A DNA stretch of 64,000 nt from an uncultured Oscillospiraceae bacterium (GTDB lineage Bacteria; Bacillota; Clostridia; Oscillospirales; Oscillospiraceae), in contig CAKTQR010000006.1 in assembly GCA_934597175.1 (NCBI GenBank), positions 9,543-73,542 on the forward strand, read 5' to 3'. Below, piece after piece: positions 26,052 to 35,437 of the stretch (position 1 is its first letter; each line of letters opens with the position of its first letter). The notes below the pieces were generated by a model that was not told the origin of the DNA, searched no databases, and was given only the letters and a program-made list of their open reading frames with translations. The position numbers and the translations under genes are program-made.

Positions 26052-27236
26052 TTATAATCCGTATTCCTCTGCAAGCGCCTTAAATGCGGGGAGCGAGCGC
26101 TTGATGCGCTCAAACGGGACGCAGTAGGCGAGGCGAACATAGCCGGGGCAGCCGAAGGCGTCGCCCGGGACAACAAGGATGTCTTTTTCCATCGCCTTGC
26201 GGCAGAACGCCTGCGAGTCGCCGCCCGGGGCTTTGACGAACAGGTAAAATGCGCCGTCGGGCTTGACACAGGTAAAGCCCATTTCGCTGAGCGCCGAGTA
26301 GGCAAGCTGGCGATTGTCGTCATATTTCGAGATATCCGCCGTCACGCCGAGACACTCGGCCGCTGCCTGCTGGAACATCGTCGACACGCAGACATAGCCC
26401 AGCGCCCTGCCTGCACCGCACACCGCCGCCCAGGCGTCGTCGTGCTCCGCCATCTTCGGCGAAAGCGCAAGAAATCCGATGCGCTCGCCGGGGAGGGACA
26501 GCGACTTGCTGAACGAGTAGCAATACACGGTGTTGTCGTAGTACGCCGGAATGAACGGCACTTCGATATCGCCGTAAACCAGCTCACGGTACGGCTCGTC
26601 GGCGACGATGTAAATGGGATGACCGTACTCGGCGGCCTTCTTGTTAAGCAGTTCGGCGATAGCCTTCACGCTGTCGGGCGAGAGCACGGCACCGGAGGGA
26701 TTGTTCGGCGAATTTATGATGATAACGCTCGTTTTCGGGGTGAGCCTTGCCTCCAAAGCGGCAAGATCGACCTGAAAATCATCGTCGCAGGGCACTTCGA
26801 TGAGCCTGCCGCCGGCTTGCTCGACATAGATCTTGTACTCGGGGAAGTAGGGCGCAAGCACGAGTGCGTCCTCGCCCTCGGACACGAGAGCGGTAAGGAT
26901 TATAGCCAGCGCCGATGATGCGCCGTGGGTCATGTAAATGTCGCTCGGGGAATACTCAACGCCGAAGCTTTCGGTCAGGTACTTTGCTACGGCTGCTCTG
27001 ACACTCTCCAGCCCCGCTGCCGGAGCGTAGGTGTGCAGTTCGATGGGGGAGACGGTTTTCATGAGCCTGTCGAGAACATCAAAAAACTTTTTGGGCGGCT
27101 CGATGCTCGGACTGCCGATGGTAAAATCATAGACATTTTCAGGGCCGACGACCTTTGCACGCTCTGCGCCGTAGGCGGCCAGCTCACGGATGACAGCGCC
27201 GGAGCTGCCCCAAGTGACATACTTTTTCGGTATCAT
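26052..27236 (-). CDS. Class I/II aminotransferase, probable aromatic aminotransferase
   Basis: 394 residues, last gene of the aro operon. PLP-binding signs: IINSPNNPSGAVLS, VADEPYRELVY and SFSKSLSLPGERIGF, where the SFSKS lysine forms the Schiff base, and the C-terminal VRLAYC arginine that binds the substrate carboxylate. Being at the end of an operon that makes phenylpyruvate and 4-hydroxyphenylpyruvate, it probably does the final transamination to Phe and Tyr. Other possibilities within the family (aspartate or alanine aminotransferase) cannot be ruled out. Its ATG overlaps the aroQ stop by 4 nt; ggaggg lies 7 nt upstream. Confidence 0.8.
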   Translation of the reverse strand: MIPKKYVTWGSSGAVIRELAAYGAERAKVVGPENVYDFTIGSPSIEPPKKFFDVLDRLMKTVSPIELHTYAPAAGLESVRAAVAKYLTESFGVEYSPSDIYMTHGASSALAIILTALVSEGEDALVLAPYFPEYKIYVEQAGGRLIEVPCDDDFQVDLAALEARLTPKTSVIIINSPNNPSGAVLSPDSVKAIAELLNKKAAEYGHPIYIVADEPYRELVYGDIEVPFIPAYYDNTVYCYSFSKSLSLPGERIGFLALSPKMAEHDDAWAAVCGAGRALGYVCVSTMFQQAAAECLGVTADISKYDDNRQLAYSALSEMGFTCVKPDGAFYLFVKAPGGDSQAFCRKAMEKDILVVPGDAFGCPGYVRLAYCVPFERIKRSLPAFKALAEEYGL

Positions 27237-27673
27237 GCTTTTCCCTCCAAATAGTTTTTGAGATAATTTATCGCCTGCTTGTAGCCCTCAAAGTCGAGCC
27301 CCATGTAGGTCTTTACGCATGCCATGCCCGCATACGAGACCTGCCGGAACGCTTCACGCTGGCTGACATCGGACAGATGCACCTCAACGGCGGGTATCGC
27401 CACCGCCTTGAGCGCATCCAAAATGGCGACGCTCGTGTGGGTGTAGGCTGCGGGGTTGATGACGATGCCGTCGACCTTGCCGAAGGCTTGCTGTATGCGG
27501 TCGACTATGCTGCCCTCGTGGTTTGACTGAAAAATTTCGCACTCAACACCAGCGCCCCGACATGCGTCCCAAACGAATTTTTCAAGATCCTTGTAGGTCT
27601 GCCTGCCGTAGATATCCGGCTCTCTTATGCCGAGCATGTTGAGATTCGGCCCGTTTATGATAAGAAGCTTCAT
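27233..27673 (-). CDS. aroQ: 3-dehydroquinate dehydratase, type II
   Basis: 146 residues with the type II signature LLIINGPNLNMLGIREPDIYG, whose tyrosine is catalytic, then FQSNHEGSIVDRIQ, INPAAYTHTSVAI (active-site His) and EVHLSDVSQREAFR. It removes water from 3-dehydroquinate to give 3-dehydroshikimate. It overlaps the fused aroE-aroK gene and the aminotransferase by 4 nt each. Confidence 0.95.
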   Translation of the reverse strand: MKLLIINGPNLNMLGIREPDIYGRQTYKDLEKFVWDACRGAGVECEIFQSNHEGSIVDRIQQAFGKVDGIVINPAAYTHTSVAILDALKAVAIPAVEVHLSDVSQREAFRQVSYAGMACVKTYMGLDFEGYKQAINYLKNYLEGKA

Positions 27674-28896
27674 TTTATCATCTCCATGATAGCGTTTACG
27701 GTGTCGTTAATGTCGCCGTTGTTGTCGGCTTTGATGTCGGCAAAGCGCTCGTACAGCGGAAGCCGTGCGGCGTAAAGTTCGTTTAGGTCGGTGCTGAGGG
27801 AAATGGGCCTGCCGTCACGGGCAAGCTTGTTTGTGTCACGCTCTATCCACACGATGACGCCGTTCTGGTGCAGAAGCTCGTAGTTTTCCGTTACCGTGAT
27901 GACCCCGCCGCCGGTCGAGATTATGTTGCCGCTGAGCTTGCCGACCTCGGCGGTCGCCTCGGTCTCGAGCCTGCGGAAGCCCGCTTCGCCTTGGGCTGCG
28001 AAAATTTCGGGGATTGTCACGCCCGCCTTTTCGGAAACTATCGTGTCCGTGTCGAGTATCTTCCTGCCGAGCTTTTCGGCGAGTATGGTCGAGACGGTGG
28101 TCTTGCCGCTGCCGGGCATGCCGATGATGACGATGTTCTGCATCCGGTGCGACAGGACACGCTCAATGCGGTCGATCTCACTGTCGGCAATGTGTGTTCC
28201 CGTGAACAGCTCGCTGCTGCGCTTTGCTTGCGAAACGAGCATGTACAGGCCGCCTGCGCAGGGTATGCCGAGCCTTTCCGCCTGCAAAAGCAGGGCAGTT
28301 CGTGCCGGGTTATATACAACATCGAGTACGCCGCTGAGCTTGGGAAACTGCGTAAGATCAACGGCGGCTTTGCCGTTATTGGGGTACATGCCCACGGGTG
28401 TGGTGTTTGCGATTATCTCGGCATCAGCATGCTTTGCGATGTTCTCGTAATTATCCTCGCCCCTGCGGGAGATGACGACGACCTTGCTTGCGCCGAGGTT
28501 TTTGAGCACCGCTTGCGCCGTGACGGAGGCGCCGCCTGTGCCGAGGACGAGAGCCTTTTTACCCTTCACCTCAATGCCGTTGTGCAAAATGAGATTTTCA
28601 AAGCCGAATGCGTCGGTGTTATCGCCGTAGAGACTGCCGTCGGGGCGGCGGACTATCGTGTTCACGCTGCCTATCTGCGCCGCCGTCGGCGAGAGCTCGG
28701 CGCAGTAGGGCATGACCGCCTTTTTGTACGGTATCGTGACATTCAGACCGTCGAACTCGCCGCTTTTGAGGAACGCTTCGAGCTCCTCGGGCGCTTTTTC
28801 AAACAGTCTGTACTCGTAGTCTGCCAGCATGGAATGTATCTGCGGCGAATAGCTGTGGCCGAGCTTTTCGCCGAGTAATCCGCATTTGAGCATCAT
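27670..28896 (-). CDS. aroE-aroK: Shikimate dehydrogenase-shikimate kinase fusion
   Basis: 408 residues with two enzymes. Residues 1 to about 248 are AroE: KLGHSYSPQIHSML, NVTIPYKKAV (catalytic Lys), DNTDAFGFE and the NADP-binding VLGTGGASVTAQAVLKNLGA. From about 252 it is AroK: IVIIGMPGSGKTTVSTILAE (P-loop), ILDTDTIV, FRRLETEA, STGGGVI and LARDGRPIS. It reduces dehydroshikimate and then phosphorylates shikimate, two steps that adjoin in the pathway. There is no stop or frameshift between the parts. gaggtg favours the second of two tandem ATGs (28893). The 3' end overlaps aroQ. Confidence 0.93.
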   Translation of the reverse strand: MMLKCGLLGEKLGHSYSPQIHSMLADYEYRLFEKAPEELEAFLKSGEFDGLNVTIPYKKAVMPYCAELSPTAAQIGSVNTIVRRPDGSLYGDNTDAFGFENLILHNGIEVKGKKALVLGTGGASVTAQAVLKNLGASKVVVISRRGEDNYENIAKHADAEIIANTTPVGMYPNNGKAAVDLTQFPKLSGVLDVVYNPARTALLLQAERLGIPCAGGLYMLVSQAKRSSELFTGTHIADSEIDRIERVLSHRMQNIVIIGMPGSGKTTVSTILAEKLGRKILDTDTIVSEKAGVTIPEIFAAQGEAGFRRLETEATAEVGKLSGNIISTGGGVITVTENYELLHQNGVIVWIERDTNKLARDGRPISLSTDLNELYAARLPLYERFADIKADNNGDINDTVNAIMEMIK

Positions 28897-30035
28897 ATCA
28901 CCTCGCTGTAGCTGCCCAGATACTCAAACTGCTCGCAAATGTCCTGAATTTCGCCCATGAGCTGAATGAAGTTGGGCGAATAGACGGGGACATCGAGGTC
29001 AAAGTAGAACATGAACTCGAAGTCACGGTCCGGCAGGGGGCGGCTTTCAAGCTTGTTGAGGTTGATGCCCAGAGCGTAGAATCTTGACAGTGCCTTGTAC
29101 AGCGAGCCGGGGGTGTGCGGCAGCACCATCATAAGGCTGGTGCGGTTTGCACCCGGGTAAATTTCAAGGTTTTTGGAGATGCAGATGAAGCGGGTGTAGT
29201 TATTGCCCTTGTCCTGAATGGACGAGGCAAGGCACTCAAGCCCGTAGAGCTTGACGCAGGAGAAGCCGGAGATGGCGGCAATGTCGTGTCTGCCGGACTC
29301 GGCGACCATTCTTGCTGCCTCGGCGGTGTTCTCGCAGGCGATGACCTTGACGCCGGAAAGCGACTGGAGATATGCGCTGCACTGGCTTAGCGCCTGCTCG
29401 TGGGAGTAGATCTCCTTGATATCGGCAAGCTTCGTGCCCGGGAGGGCGAGCAGGTTGTGGTCAATTTTAATGCGCACGCTCTTTATGATGCTGAAGCGGT
29501 GCTTCATCATGAGGTCGTACACCTTGTTGACAGAGCCTGCGGTGCTGTTTTCAAGGGGAATAACTCCGTAGCGGCACAGACCCTTTTCGATGGCTGTGAA
29601 CACGGCCTCGAAGTTCTTGAAATAGAAGATGTTCGGGTTTGTGAACACCTTGTCGCAGGCAAGCTGCGAGTATGCGCCCTCAACACCCTGACAGGCGACC
29701 AGCGGTGCGTTCGGCAGAAGCTGCGGAGTGTTCTCAATGGCGTTTTCTATCTCGTCGCAGATAGCCGAATGTGTGCCGAGCAAGCGATTCTGCCTGCTGC
29801 GGCTGAGCTCGAAAATGAGCGAATACAGCGAAAAGCCGTACTCTTTAAGCTCATCGGGAAGCTTTGCGGAGATGTCGGCAAGTTTTTTGCGCTCTCTTGC
29901 CGGGTCATAAACGCCCATTGCGTTTTCTCTTTTATACCCTGCGACCTCGGCTGCAAGCTCCATGCGCTTGGTGAAGAGCTTGGTCAGCTCGTCGTCAACA
30001 GTGTCAATTTCAGTTCTTATCTCGTCAAGATTCAT
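28893..30035 (-). CDS. pheA: Chorismate mutase-prephenate dehydratase (P-protein)
   Basis: 380 residues in three parts. An AroQ-type chorismate mutase (about 1-88) starts MNLDEIRTEIDTVDDELTKL with KRMELAAEVAGYK. Prephenate dehydratase (about 108-285) shows GVEGAYSQLAC, YGVIPLENSTAGSV and NYTRFICIS (the conserved Thr-Arg). An ACT domain (about 295-375) has TPGSLYKALSRFYALGINLNKLESRP, where the ESRP patch binds phenylalanine for feedback inhibition. It makes phenylpyruvate. It overlaps aroE-aroK and aroC by 4 nt each. Confidence 0.95.
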   Translation of the reverse strand: MNLDEIRTEIDTVDDELTKLFTKRMELAAEVAGYKRENAMGVYDPARERKKLADISAKLPDELKEYGFSLYSLIFELSRSRQNRLLGTHSAICDEIENAIENTPQLLPNAPLVACQGVEGAYSQLACDKVFTNPNIFYFKNFEAVFTAIEKGLCRYGVIPLENSTAGSVNKVYDLMMKHRFSIIKSVRIKIDHNLLALPGTKLADIKEIYSHEQALSQCSAYLQSLSGVKVIACENTAEAARMVAESGRHDIAAISGFSCVKLYGLECLASSIQDKGNNYTRFICISKNLEIYPGANRTSLMMVLPHTPGSLYKALSRFYALGINLNKLESRPLPDRDFEFMFYFDLDVPVYSPNFIQLMGEIQDICEQFEYLGSYSEVI

Positions 30036-31099
30036 TTTGTGTCCTTTCTTTTTTCAAGCAATGCGTCGTAAACTGCGATGGCGGCTGCCGCCTCGATGCA
30101 CGGCACGGCTCTCGGCACGATGCAGGGGTCATGCCTGCCGTGCACACGGAGCTTGGTGTTTTCCATCGTGCGCAGGTCAACGGTGTCCTGCTCGATGGCA
30201 ATAGACGGCGTGGGCTTCACGGCCGCTCTGAACACGATGGGCATGCCCGTCGTTATGCCGCCGAGGATGCCGCCGCAGTTATTGGTTTTTGTGATGATAT
30301 TGCCATTTTCCACGGCAAAGGGGTCGTTGTTTTTGCTGCCGGGCATTTTCGCTGCGCCGAAGCCTGCGCCAAATTCGATGCCCTTAACAGCCGGTATGCC
30401 GAATACAAGCGCTGATATGCGGTTTTCCATGCCGCCGAACATCGGATCGCCGACGCCGGCGGGGCAGCCGAGCACCGCACATTCGATAACGCCGCCTATA
30501 GAGTCGCCCTTTTCCTTGGCGCTCAAAATTGCGGTCTTCATTTTCTCGCCGCACTCGTCGCAGGCAACGGGGAAGGACTTGTCGGCAGTAGAGCAAATTT
30601 CGCCCTTGTCGGCAATGCCGCCGAGCTCTGCGATGCGGGTCACAACGCTGATGCCCTCGGCTTTGAGTAATTGCAGGCACAGGCCGCCGACTATGCACAG
30701 CGGTGCGGTGAGACGGCCGGAAAAATGGCCGCCGCCGGTGTAGTCCTGCGAATCGTTGTATCTTTCGCCGGCGGTAAAGTCGGCGTGCCCCGGACGGGGC
30801 TTATATTTAAGCTCGGAGTAGTCGCCCGAGCGGGTGTTCGTGTTTTTAATTATCGCCGTGAGGGGCGTACCGCAGAGTCTGCCGTCAAACAGACCCGAGA
30901 TAAACTCGGGAGCGTCGGCCTCGCTTCTCGGGGTCGAAAATTCGCTGCGGCCGGGGGCTCTGCGCTGCATAAATCGTGCAAGCTCGCTCGTGTCCGGCTC
31001 AAAACCGGCGGGCAGTCCCTCGACCGTCACGCCGATGGCGGGGGAGTGCGACTGACCGAAAATGGTGAATTTGATATTTCCGTTAAAGCTGCTGCTCAT
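30032..31099 (-). CDS. aroC: Chorismate synthase
   Basis: 355 residues. FTIFGQSHSPAIGVTVEGLPAG, RPGHADF and SGRLTAPLCIVGG are classic AroC regions, and the RVHGRHDPCIVPRAVPCIEA block near the end binds FMN and substrate. It removes phosphate from EPSP to give chorismate. ATG 31099 overlaps the aroA stop as ATGA and has ggag 8 nt upstream; GTG 31108 would overlap that site. Confidence 0.95.
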   Translation of the reverse strand: MSSSFNGNIKFTIFGQSHSPAIGVTVEGLPAGFEPDTSELARFMQRRAPGRSEFSTPRSEADAPEFISGLFDGRLCGTPLTAIIKNTNTRSGDYSELKYKPRPGHADFTAGERYNDSQDYTGGGHFSGRLTAPLCIVGGLCLQLLKAEGISVVTRIAELGGIADKGEICSTADKSFPVACDECGEKMKTAILSAKEKGDSIGGVIECAVLGCPAGVGDPMFGGMENRISALVFGIPAVKGIEFGAGFGAAKMPGSKNNDPFAVENGNIITKTNNCGGILGGITTGMPIVFRAAVKPTPSIAIEQDTVDLRTMENTKLRVHGRHDPCIVPRAVPCIEAAAAIAVYDALLEKRKDTK

Positions 31100-32352
31100 T
31101 GTCCGCACTCCAATCCGCTAAAATTCTCCCAAAACCGTGGGAACGATTTGTTTACGCACTCGCAGCCCGTGACCGTGACGGGAGAAGTGCAAATGCATGC
31201 TGCAACCGCCGCTGACATGGCGATGCGGTGATCGTTAAAGCTGTCAATTGTGCCGCCGTAAAGCGGTTTTCCGCCGTGGATAATTAGCCCGTCGGGAAGC
31301 TCCTCGACCGCTGCGCCCAAGCTGCGAAGCAGGGTCGCCGTGGTCATGAGCCTGTCGGATTCCTTTAGCCTGACTCTGGCGGCGTTTATAATATGCGTGT
31401 CGCCCTCGGCGGCCGCCGCCACAACAGACATGACCGGCACGAGGTCGGGTATCTCGGCAGCGTCGACCGTGCATGCAGTGAGTTTGCCCTTTTTGACCGT
31501 GACGCTGTCGCCGCTTATTTCAACATTTGCACCAAAGCTGCGCAGAATGTCTATAATTTTCTTGTCGCCCTGACTTGTGCGCTCGGGGATGTTTTGCACG
31601 GTAACACCCTCGTCGGACAGTGCGCCCATACACAGGAAAAAAGCCGCATTGGACAGGTCACCCTCGACCGTGCAGGCCTCATCAAGGCGATAGCGCTGAT
31701 TGCCGGGGATGGTGTAGACATTATCGTTTTTCGCAAACCGGATGCCCGATTGGCGCAGGGCGTTTTCCGTCATTGCGATGTAAGCGCTCGATTCGAGCTT
31801 GCCCGTGACGGTGAGCGTGCTGTCGGTGTCCAAAAGCGGAAGTGCAAAAAGCAGTCCTGAGATAAACTGCGAGGACACATTGCCCGCTATCTCAAACTCA
31901 CCGCCCGTGAGCTTGCCGGAGCAGTGAAGCTCCGTGCCGATACGCTCAAGCGTCATGCCGTGCTCGGTAAGCACCTCGTCAAGCGGGGATAGGGGGCGCT
32001 CGGAGAGCCTGCCCTCCATTTTGAACACGACGCTTTCGCCCAGTGCGCCGCACACGGGGATGAGAAAGCGCAGGGTCGAGCCGCTCTCGCCGCAGTGCAG
32101 GACCTTGATACCATTGCTCGGCTTTGCGCACGGCTCAACATGCAAAACACCCTCCCCGAGCTCGGTCACCTCGGCGCACAGCGTCTGCACGCAGCTTGCC
32201 GCAGCGGCAATGTCCTTGGAGATATCGCCGCAGTCGAGCGTAACGCCGCCTGCGCCCAGGCCGGCGCAGATAAGAAGCCGTTGGGCGTGCGATTTTGAGC
32301 TGGGAGCGGAGGTCACGCCGGAGCGCTGTCCGCTTTTGAGGGTGATGTTCAT
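31096..32352 (-). CDS. aroA: EPSP synthase (3-phosphoshikimate 1-carboxyvinyltransferase)
   Basis: 418 residues. The N-terminal SAPSSKSHAQRLLICAGL holds the conserved lysine, GESGSTLRFLIPVCGAL is the phosphoenolpyruvate-binding region (it carries ESGSTLRF), and RLKESDRL and FNDHRIAMSAAVA lie near the end. It joins PEP to shikimate-3-phosphate. It lies 9 nt after aroB and overlaps aroC. Confidence 0.95.
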   Translation of the reverse strand: MNITLKSGQRSGVTSAPSSKSHAQRLLICAGLGAGGVTLDCGDISKDIAAAASCVQTLCAEVTELGEGVLHVEPCAKPSNGIKVLHCGESGSTLRFLIPVCGALGESVVFKMEGRLSERPLSPLDEVLTEHGMTLERIGTELHCSGKLTGGEFEIAGNVSSQFISGLLFALPLLDTDSTLTVTGKLESSAYIAMTENALRQSGIRFAKNDNVYTIPGNQRYRLDEACTVEGDLSNAAFFLCMGALSDEGVTVQNIPERTSQGDKKIIDILRSFGANVEISGDSVTVKKGKLTACTVDAAEIPDLVPVMSVVAAAAEGDTHIINAARVRLKESDRLMTTATLLRSLGAAVEELPDGLIIHGGKPLYGGTIDSFNDHRIAMSAAVAACICTSPVTVTGCECVNKSFPRFWENFSGLECGQ

Positions 32353-32361
32353 ATGGTCTCC

Positions 32362-33402
32362 TTAAAGCCAGTCCCGCAGAGCGTCGATGTCGATGCTCTC
32401 AATGCGGCACGAGCCAATTTCCTCCGGAACGATCAGGTGCATCTTGCCGCCGGAAATTTTCTTATCCGCCTTCGAGGCTTCAAAAAGCTCATCGGCCGTG
32501 AAGCCGGTCTCGGTCGGCAGGTCGTATTTTTTAAGCGTTTGAATAATTATATCACGGCAGTCTTCGCTGCAAAAGCCCTTGTCGGCTGCCGCCCGGGCAA
32601 TTATCGCCATGCCGACGGCAACGGCGTCACCGTGGTGCACGGCGTAGCCGCTGCATTTTTCAACGGCGTGACCGATGCTGTGCCCGAGGTTTAAAAGCAT
32701 CCTCGTGCCACGGTCAAACTCGTCCTCGTTGACTATGGCGCTCTTTATCTTTACGCAGCTTGCAATGACCGCTTCCTCGTTGGGCTTTATGCCGCCGGAG
32801 GAAACCGTGTCGAACAGCTCACCGCCGGCGAGAACGCCGTACTTAACTATCTCGGCGCAGCCGCAGCGGTAGTCGGCGTCGGGCAGGGTCTTGAGCGTGT
32901 CCGGGTCGCAGAAAACGGCGATGGGCTGATAAAAGCAGCCTGCCTGATTTTTGCCGGAGTTTAGATTAATCGCAGTCTTGCCGCCGACCGAGGAGTCGAC
33001 CGCCGCAAGCAGCGTCGTGGGTATCTGCACAAAGCTTATGCCCCGAAGATAGGTCGCAGCGGCAAAGCCCGTGAGGTCGCCCGTCACGCCGCCGCCGAGG
33101 GCAACGAGGATATCCGAGCGGCTGATATGCTCATCGCACAGGAAGTTTAAAAGCTTTCCGTAGGTCTCAAGGCTCTTTGCCGCCTCGCCGCCTTGGTGGA
33201 TAAAGTGCAGCACCTCAAACCCTGCACTTTCTAGCGACGCCGTCACGGCTTCGCCGTAGAGCGGGTAGGTGTTCGGTCCGCTGACGATGACGGCCTTTGC
33301 GGGGCTAACGAGCTTTGCCGTTCCCTCGCCGACACGGGCAAGAAGCCCACGCTCGATGAGTACATTATAATTTACGGATGCGGAAACGGGGATGGATATC
33401 AT
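32362..33402 (-). CDS. aroB: 3-dehydroquinate synthase
   Basis: 346 residues. NAD-binding and zinc-site regions are seen: ALGGGVTGDLTGFAAATYLRG, PTTLLAAVDSSVGGKTAIN, GCAEIVKYGVL (zinc Glu), LNLGHSIGHAVEK and YAVHHGDAVAVGM (zinc His). It cyclises DAHP to 3-dehydroquinate. It overlaps tyrA by 4 nt. Confidence 0.96.
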   Translation of the reverse strand: MISIPVSASVNYNVLIERGLLARVGEGTAKLVSPAKAVIVSGPNTYPLYGEAVTASLESAGFEVLHFIHQGGEAAKSLETYGKLLNFLCDEHISRSDILVALGGGVTGDLTGFAAATYLRGISFVQIPTTLLAAVDSSVGGKTAINLNSGKNQAGCFYQPIAVFCDPDTLKTLPDADYRCGCAEIVKYGVLAGGELFDTVSSGGIKPNEEAVIASCVKIKSAIVNEDEFDRGTRMLLNLGHSIGHAVEKCSGYAVHHGDAVAVGMAIIARAAADKGFCSEDCRDIIIQTLKKYDLPTETGFTADELFEASKADKKISGGKMHLIVPEEIGSCRIESIDIDALRDWL

Positions 33403-34232
33403 CTGCCGTCGACCTCCTCCTTGCGCCGTCTGCCGTCGTCAAGAAGCTTCTCAAGCGTCTCGAAGTCGTCGTTTTTAACGGCGTCACGGTACTGCTCCAG
33501 CGCTGCGATAAACCAGTCGAGCTCGTTTAAAATGCAGTCACGATTCTCCAAAAACAGCTCCGCCCACAGCTTGGGGTTGAGCCATGCGACCCTCGTAAGA
33601 TCCTTGTAGCTGCCGGCGGAAAAGCCCTTGTGGGCTGCCGCCGTGGGGCTTTTGATGTAAGCGTTGGATATGATGTGCGGCATCTGCGAGGTGAAGGCGA
33701 TAAGCTCGTCGTGCTTTTCGGCAGTGGTGACCGAAATGCTGCCGAAGCCCACGGGCGCAAGCAGGGTCTTGACCCGGTCTAAAAGCTCAATGTCGTCAAA
33801 CGACGGCGGCACGATGACCATGGGCGCATTGTGGAAAAGGTTTGCCCTTGCGTATTTGAAGCCCGACTTGTGCGTGCCCGCCATGGGGTGACCGCCGAGG
33901 TAGGTGATACCGTATTCCTCGGCAATGGGGAAGCACATGGAGCATATCTTGCGCTTTGTACCGCATGCGTCGATGACGACCGGCTTTTTGCCGATGTGCG
34001 GCGCCATGCGCCTTAAAAATGCCTCTGCGGCCTCGGGGAACACGGCGATGATAACAAGGTCGCAGCTGCCGATGTTCTCCTCGGTAAGCTCGCCGTCGAC
34101 CGCTCCGCTGAGCATTGCGAATTTGAGCGTATCTTCCGTTCTGTTGCAGGCGAGGACCGTTTCGCCCGCTTCGTGGTAGGCTTTTGCAAACGAGCCGCCG
34201 ATAAGTCCCAGTCCGACTATTCCGACCGTCAT
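33399..34232 (-). CDS. tyrA: Prephenate dehydrogenase
   Basis: 277 residues. The NAD-binding fold begins [34 protein letters not shown] and [13 protein letters not shown] hold the conserved catalytic and substrate residues. There is no ACT domain, so feedback by tyrosine must differ from the ACT-bearing forms. It oxidises prephenate to 4-hydroxyphenylpyruvate. It overlaps aroF and aroB by 4 nt. Confidence 0.94.
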   Translation of the reverse strand: MTVGIVGLGLIGGSFAKAYHEAGETVLACNRTEDTLKFAMLSGAVDGELTEENIGSCDLVIIAVFPEAAEAFLRRMAPHIGKKPVVIDACGTKRKICSMCFPIAEEYGITYLGGHPMAGTHKSGFKYARANLFHNAPMVIVPPSFDDIELLDRVKTLLAPVGFGSISVTTAEKHDELIAFTSQMPHIISNAYIKSPTAAAHKGFSAGSYKDLTRVAWLNPKLWAELFLENRDCILNELDWFIAALEQYRDAVKNDDFETLEKLLDDGRRRKEEVDGR

Positions 34233-35233
34233 TTCGTCACGACCTCACGCACACCGTTTACCGCCTTGGCAAGACTGTCGTACTCCTCGGGACGCAGCGA
34301 CTGCGCACCGTCGCACAGTGCGTGCATCGGGTCGTTGTGCACCTCAATGATAAGACCGTCGCAGCCGGCCGCAACGCCAGCCAGCGCCATGGGGCGTACA
34401 AGTCTCGCAACGCCCGTTGCGTGGCTCGGGTCGACGATGACCGGCAGATGCGTGAGCTCGTGCAGCATGGGGACGACCGCAAGGTCGAGGGTATTTCTCG
34501 TGTAGTCGTCGAAGGTGCGGATACCACGCTCGCAGAGAATTATCTGCTCGTTGCCGCCTGCCATGATGTACTCTGCGCTCATCAGAAGCTCCTTGATGGT
34601 GCTTGCAAGACCACGCTTGAGGAGTATCGGCTTGTGCAGCTTGCCGACCTCACGCAGAAGGTCGAAGTTCTGCATGTTTCTTGCGCCGATCTGGATGACA
34701 TCGACATCTTCGAACAGGGGAAGGTCGTTAACGCCCATGACCTCGGTCACGATGGGAAGACCCGTTTCCTGTCTTGCTATCTTCAGAAGCTCAAGACCGG
34801 TCGCCTTGAGACCCTGAAAGTCGTAGGGGGAAGTTCTGGGCTTGAAAGCGCCGCCACGGAGCATGTTTGCGCCGCTTGCCTTGACGGCCTTTGCGATGCC
34901 GACTATCTGATCCTCGTTCTCGACCGAGCACGGACCTGCTATCATGACGAAGTTGCCGCCGCCGACCTTGACATCGCCGACGGTGACGATGGTATCGTCG
35001 GGATGGAACTTTCTGTTGCAGCACTTGAACGGGTCGGTGACCGTCTTGACGGAGTCTACGATATCGAGACTTGCAACGAGGTCCTTATCCACCTGCGCAG
35101 TGTCGCCCACGAGACCGAGAACGGTCTGATAGCTGCCTACGGAGATATGGACATCGACGCCCTGACTTTTCAGCCAGGCGATAAGCTGCTGCTTTTTTTC
35201 TTCCTTAGTTCCGTGCTTCAAAATTACTATCAT
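34229..35233 (-). CDS. aroF: 3-deoxy-7-phosphoheptulonate (DAHP) synthase, class I-beta
   Basis: 334 residues. An N-terminal ferredoxin-like domain ([20 protein letters not shown], about 1-70) typical of the Thermotoga-type enzyme is followed by the barrel: [64 protein letters not shown] and IIEVHNDP. It condenses PEP and erythrose-4-phosphate at the pathway entry. ATG 35233 is chosen (ggagg 9 nt upstream); the longer frame runs into the attenuator. It is the first structural gene after the leader peptide and terminator. Confidence 0.95.
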   Translation of the reverse strand: MIVILKHGTKEEKKQQLIAWLKSQGVDVHISVGSYQTVLGLVGDTAQVDKDLVASLDIVDSVKTVTDPFKCCNRKFHPDDTIVTVGDVKVGGGNFVMIAGPCSVENEDQIVGIAKAVKASGANMLRGGAFKPRTSPYDFQGLKATGLELLKIARQETGLPIVTEVMGVNDLPLFEDVDVIQIGARNMQNFDLLREVGKLHKPILLKRGLASTIKELLMSAEYIMAGGNEQIILCERGIRTFDDYTRNTLDLAVVPMLHELTHLPVIVDPSHATGVARLVRPMALAGVAAGCDGLIIEVHNDPMHALCDGAQSLRPEEYDSLAKAVNGVREVVTK

Positions 35234-35253
35234 TTTCTTTATCCTCCATAAGC

Positions 35254-35290
35254 AAAATAAAAAATGCGGCACAGACTATTCTGTGCCGCA
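35254..35290 (-). terminator. Attenuator terminator of the aro operon
   Basis: Minus-strand hairpin with an 11-bp perfect stem (35290-35280 with 35275-35265, 4-nt loop) followed by TTTTTTATTTT. It lies 20 nt before aroF. The minus-strand segment 35334-35321 (ttttgtgatgcgca) can pair with the 5' arm (tgcggcaca) in two 4-bp blocks, a possible antiterminator. Confidence 0.85.
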
Positions 35291-35326
35291 CGGAAATTCA
35301 AAAATGAACCCACTTACTTTTGCGCA

Positions 35327-35395
35327 TCACAAAACAGCCCTACTATTGTGGTAAGTAAAGCGGTAATAGTATGCGTAAAAGAAGAAGTTTTTCAT
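35327..35395 (-). CDS. Phe/Tyr-rich leader peptide of the aro operon
   Basis: 22-codon ORF missing from usual gene calls. It reads M-K-N-F-F-F-Y-A-Y-Y-Y-R-F-T-Y and ends in R-A-V-L: four Phe (4-6, 13) and five Tyr (7, 9-11, 15) in the first 15 codons. It has its own agaggt ribosome site 8-9 nt before the ATG, follows a consensus promoter, and precedes a terminator in front of genes that make Phe and Tyr. A 7-bp inverted repeat (tactatt/aatagta, 35341-35371) overlaps the Tyr codons and could be the pause hairpin. Stalling at these codons when charged tRNA is short would favour antitermination, as in the classic pheA and trp leaders. Confidence 0.88.
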   Translation of the reverse strand: MKNFFFYAYYYRFTYHNSRAVL

Positions 35396-35437
35396 GTTCA
35401 AATACCTCTTAAAAAGTCAATGCTTTTTACATCATGA

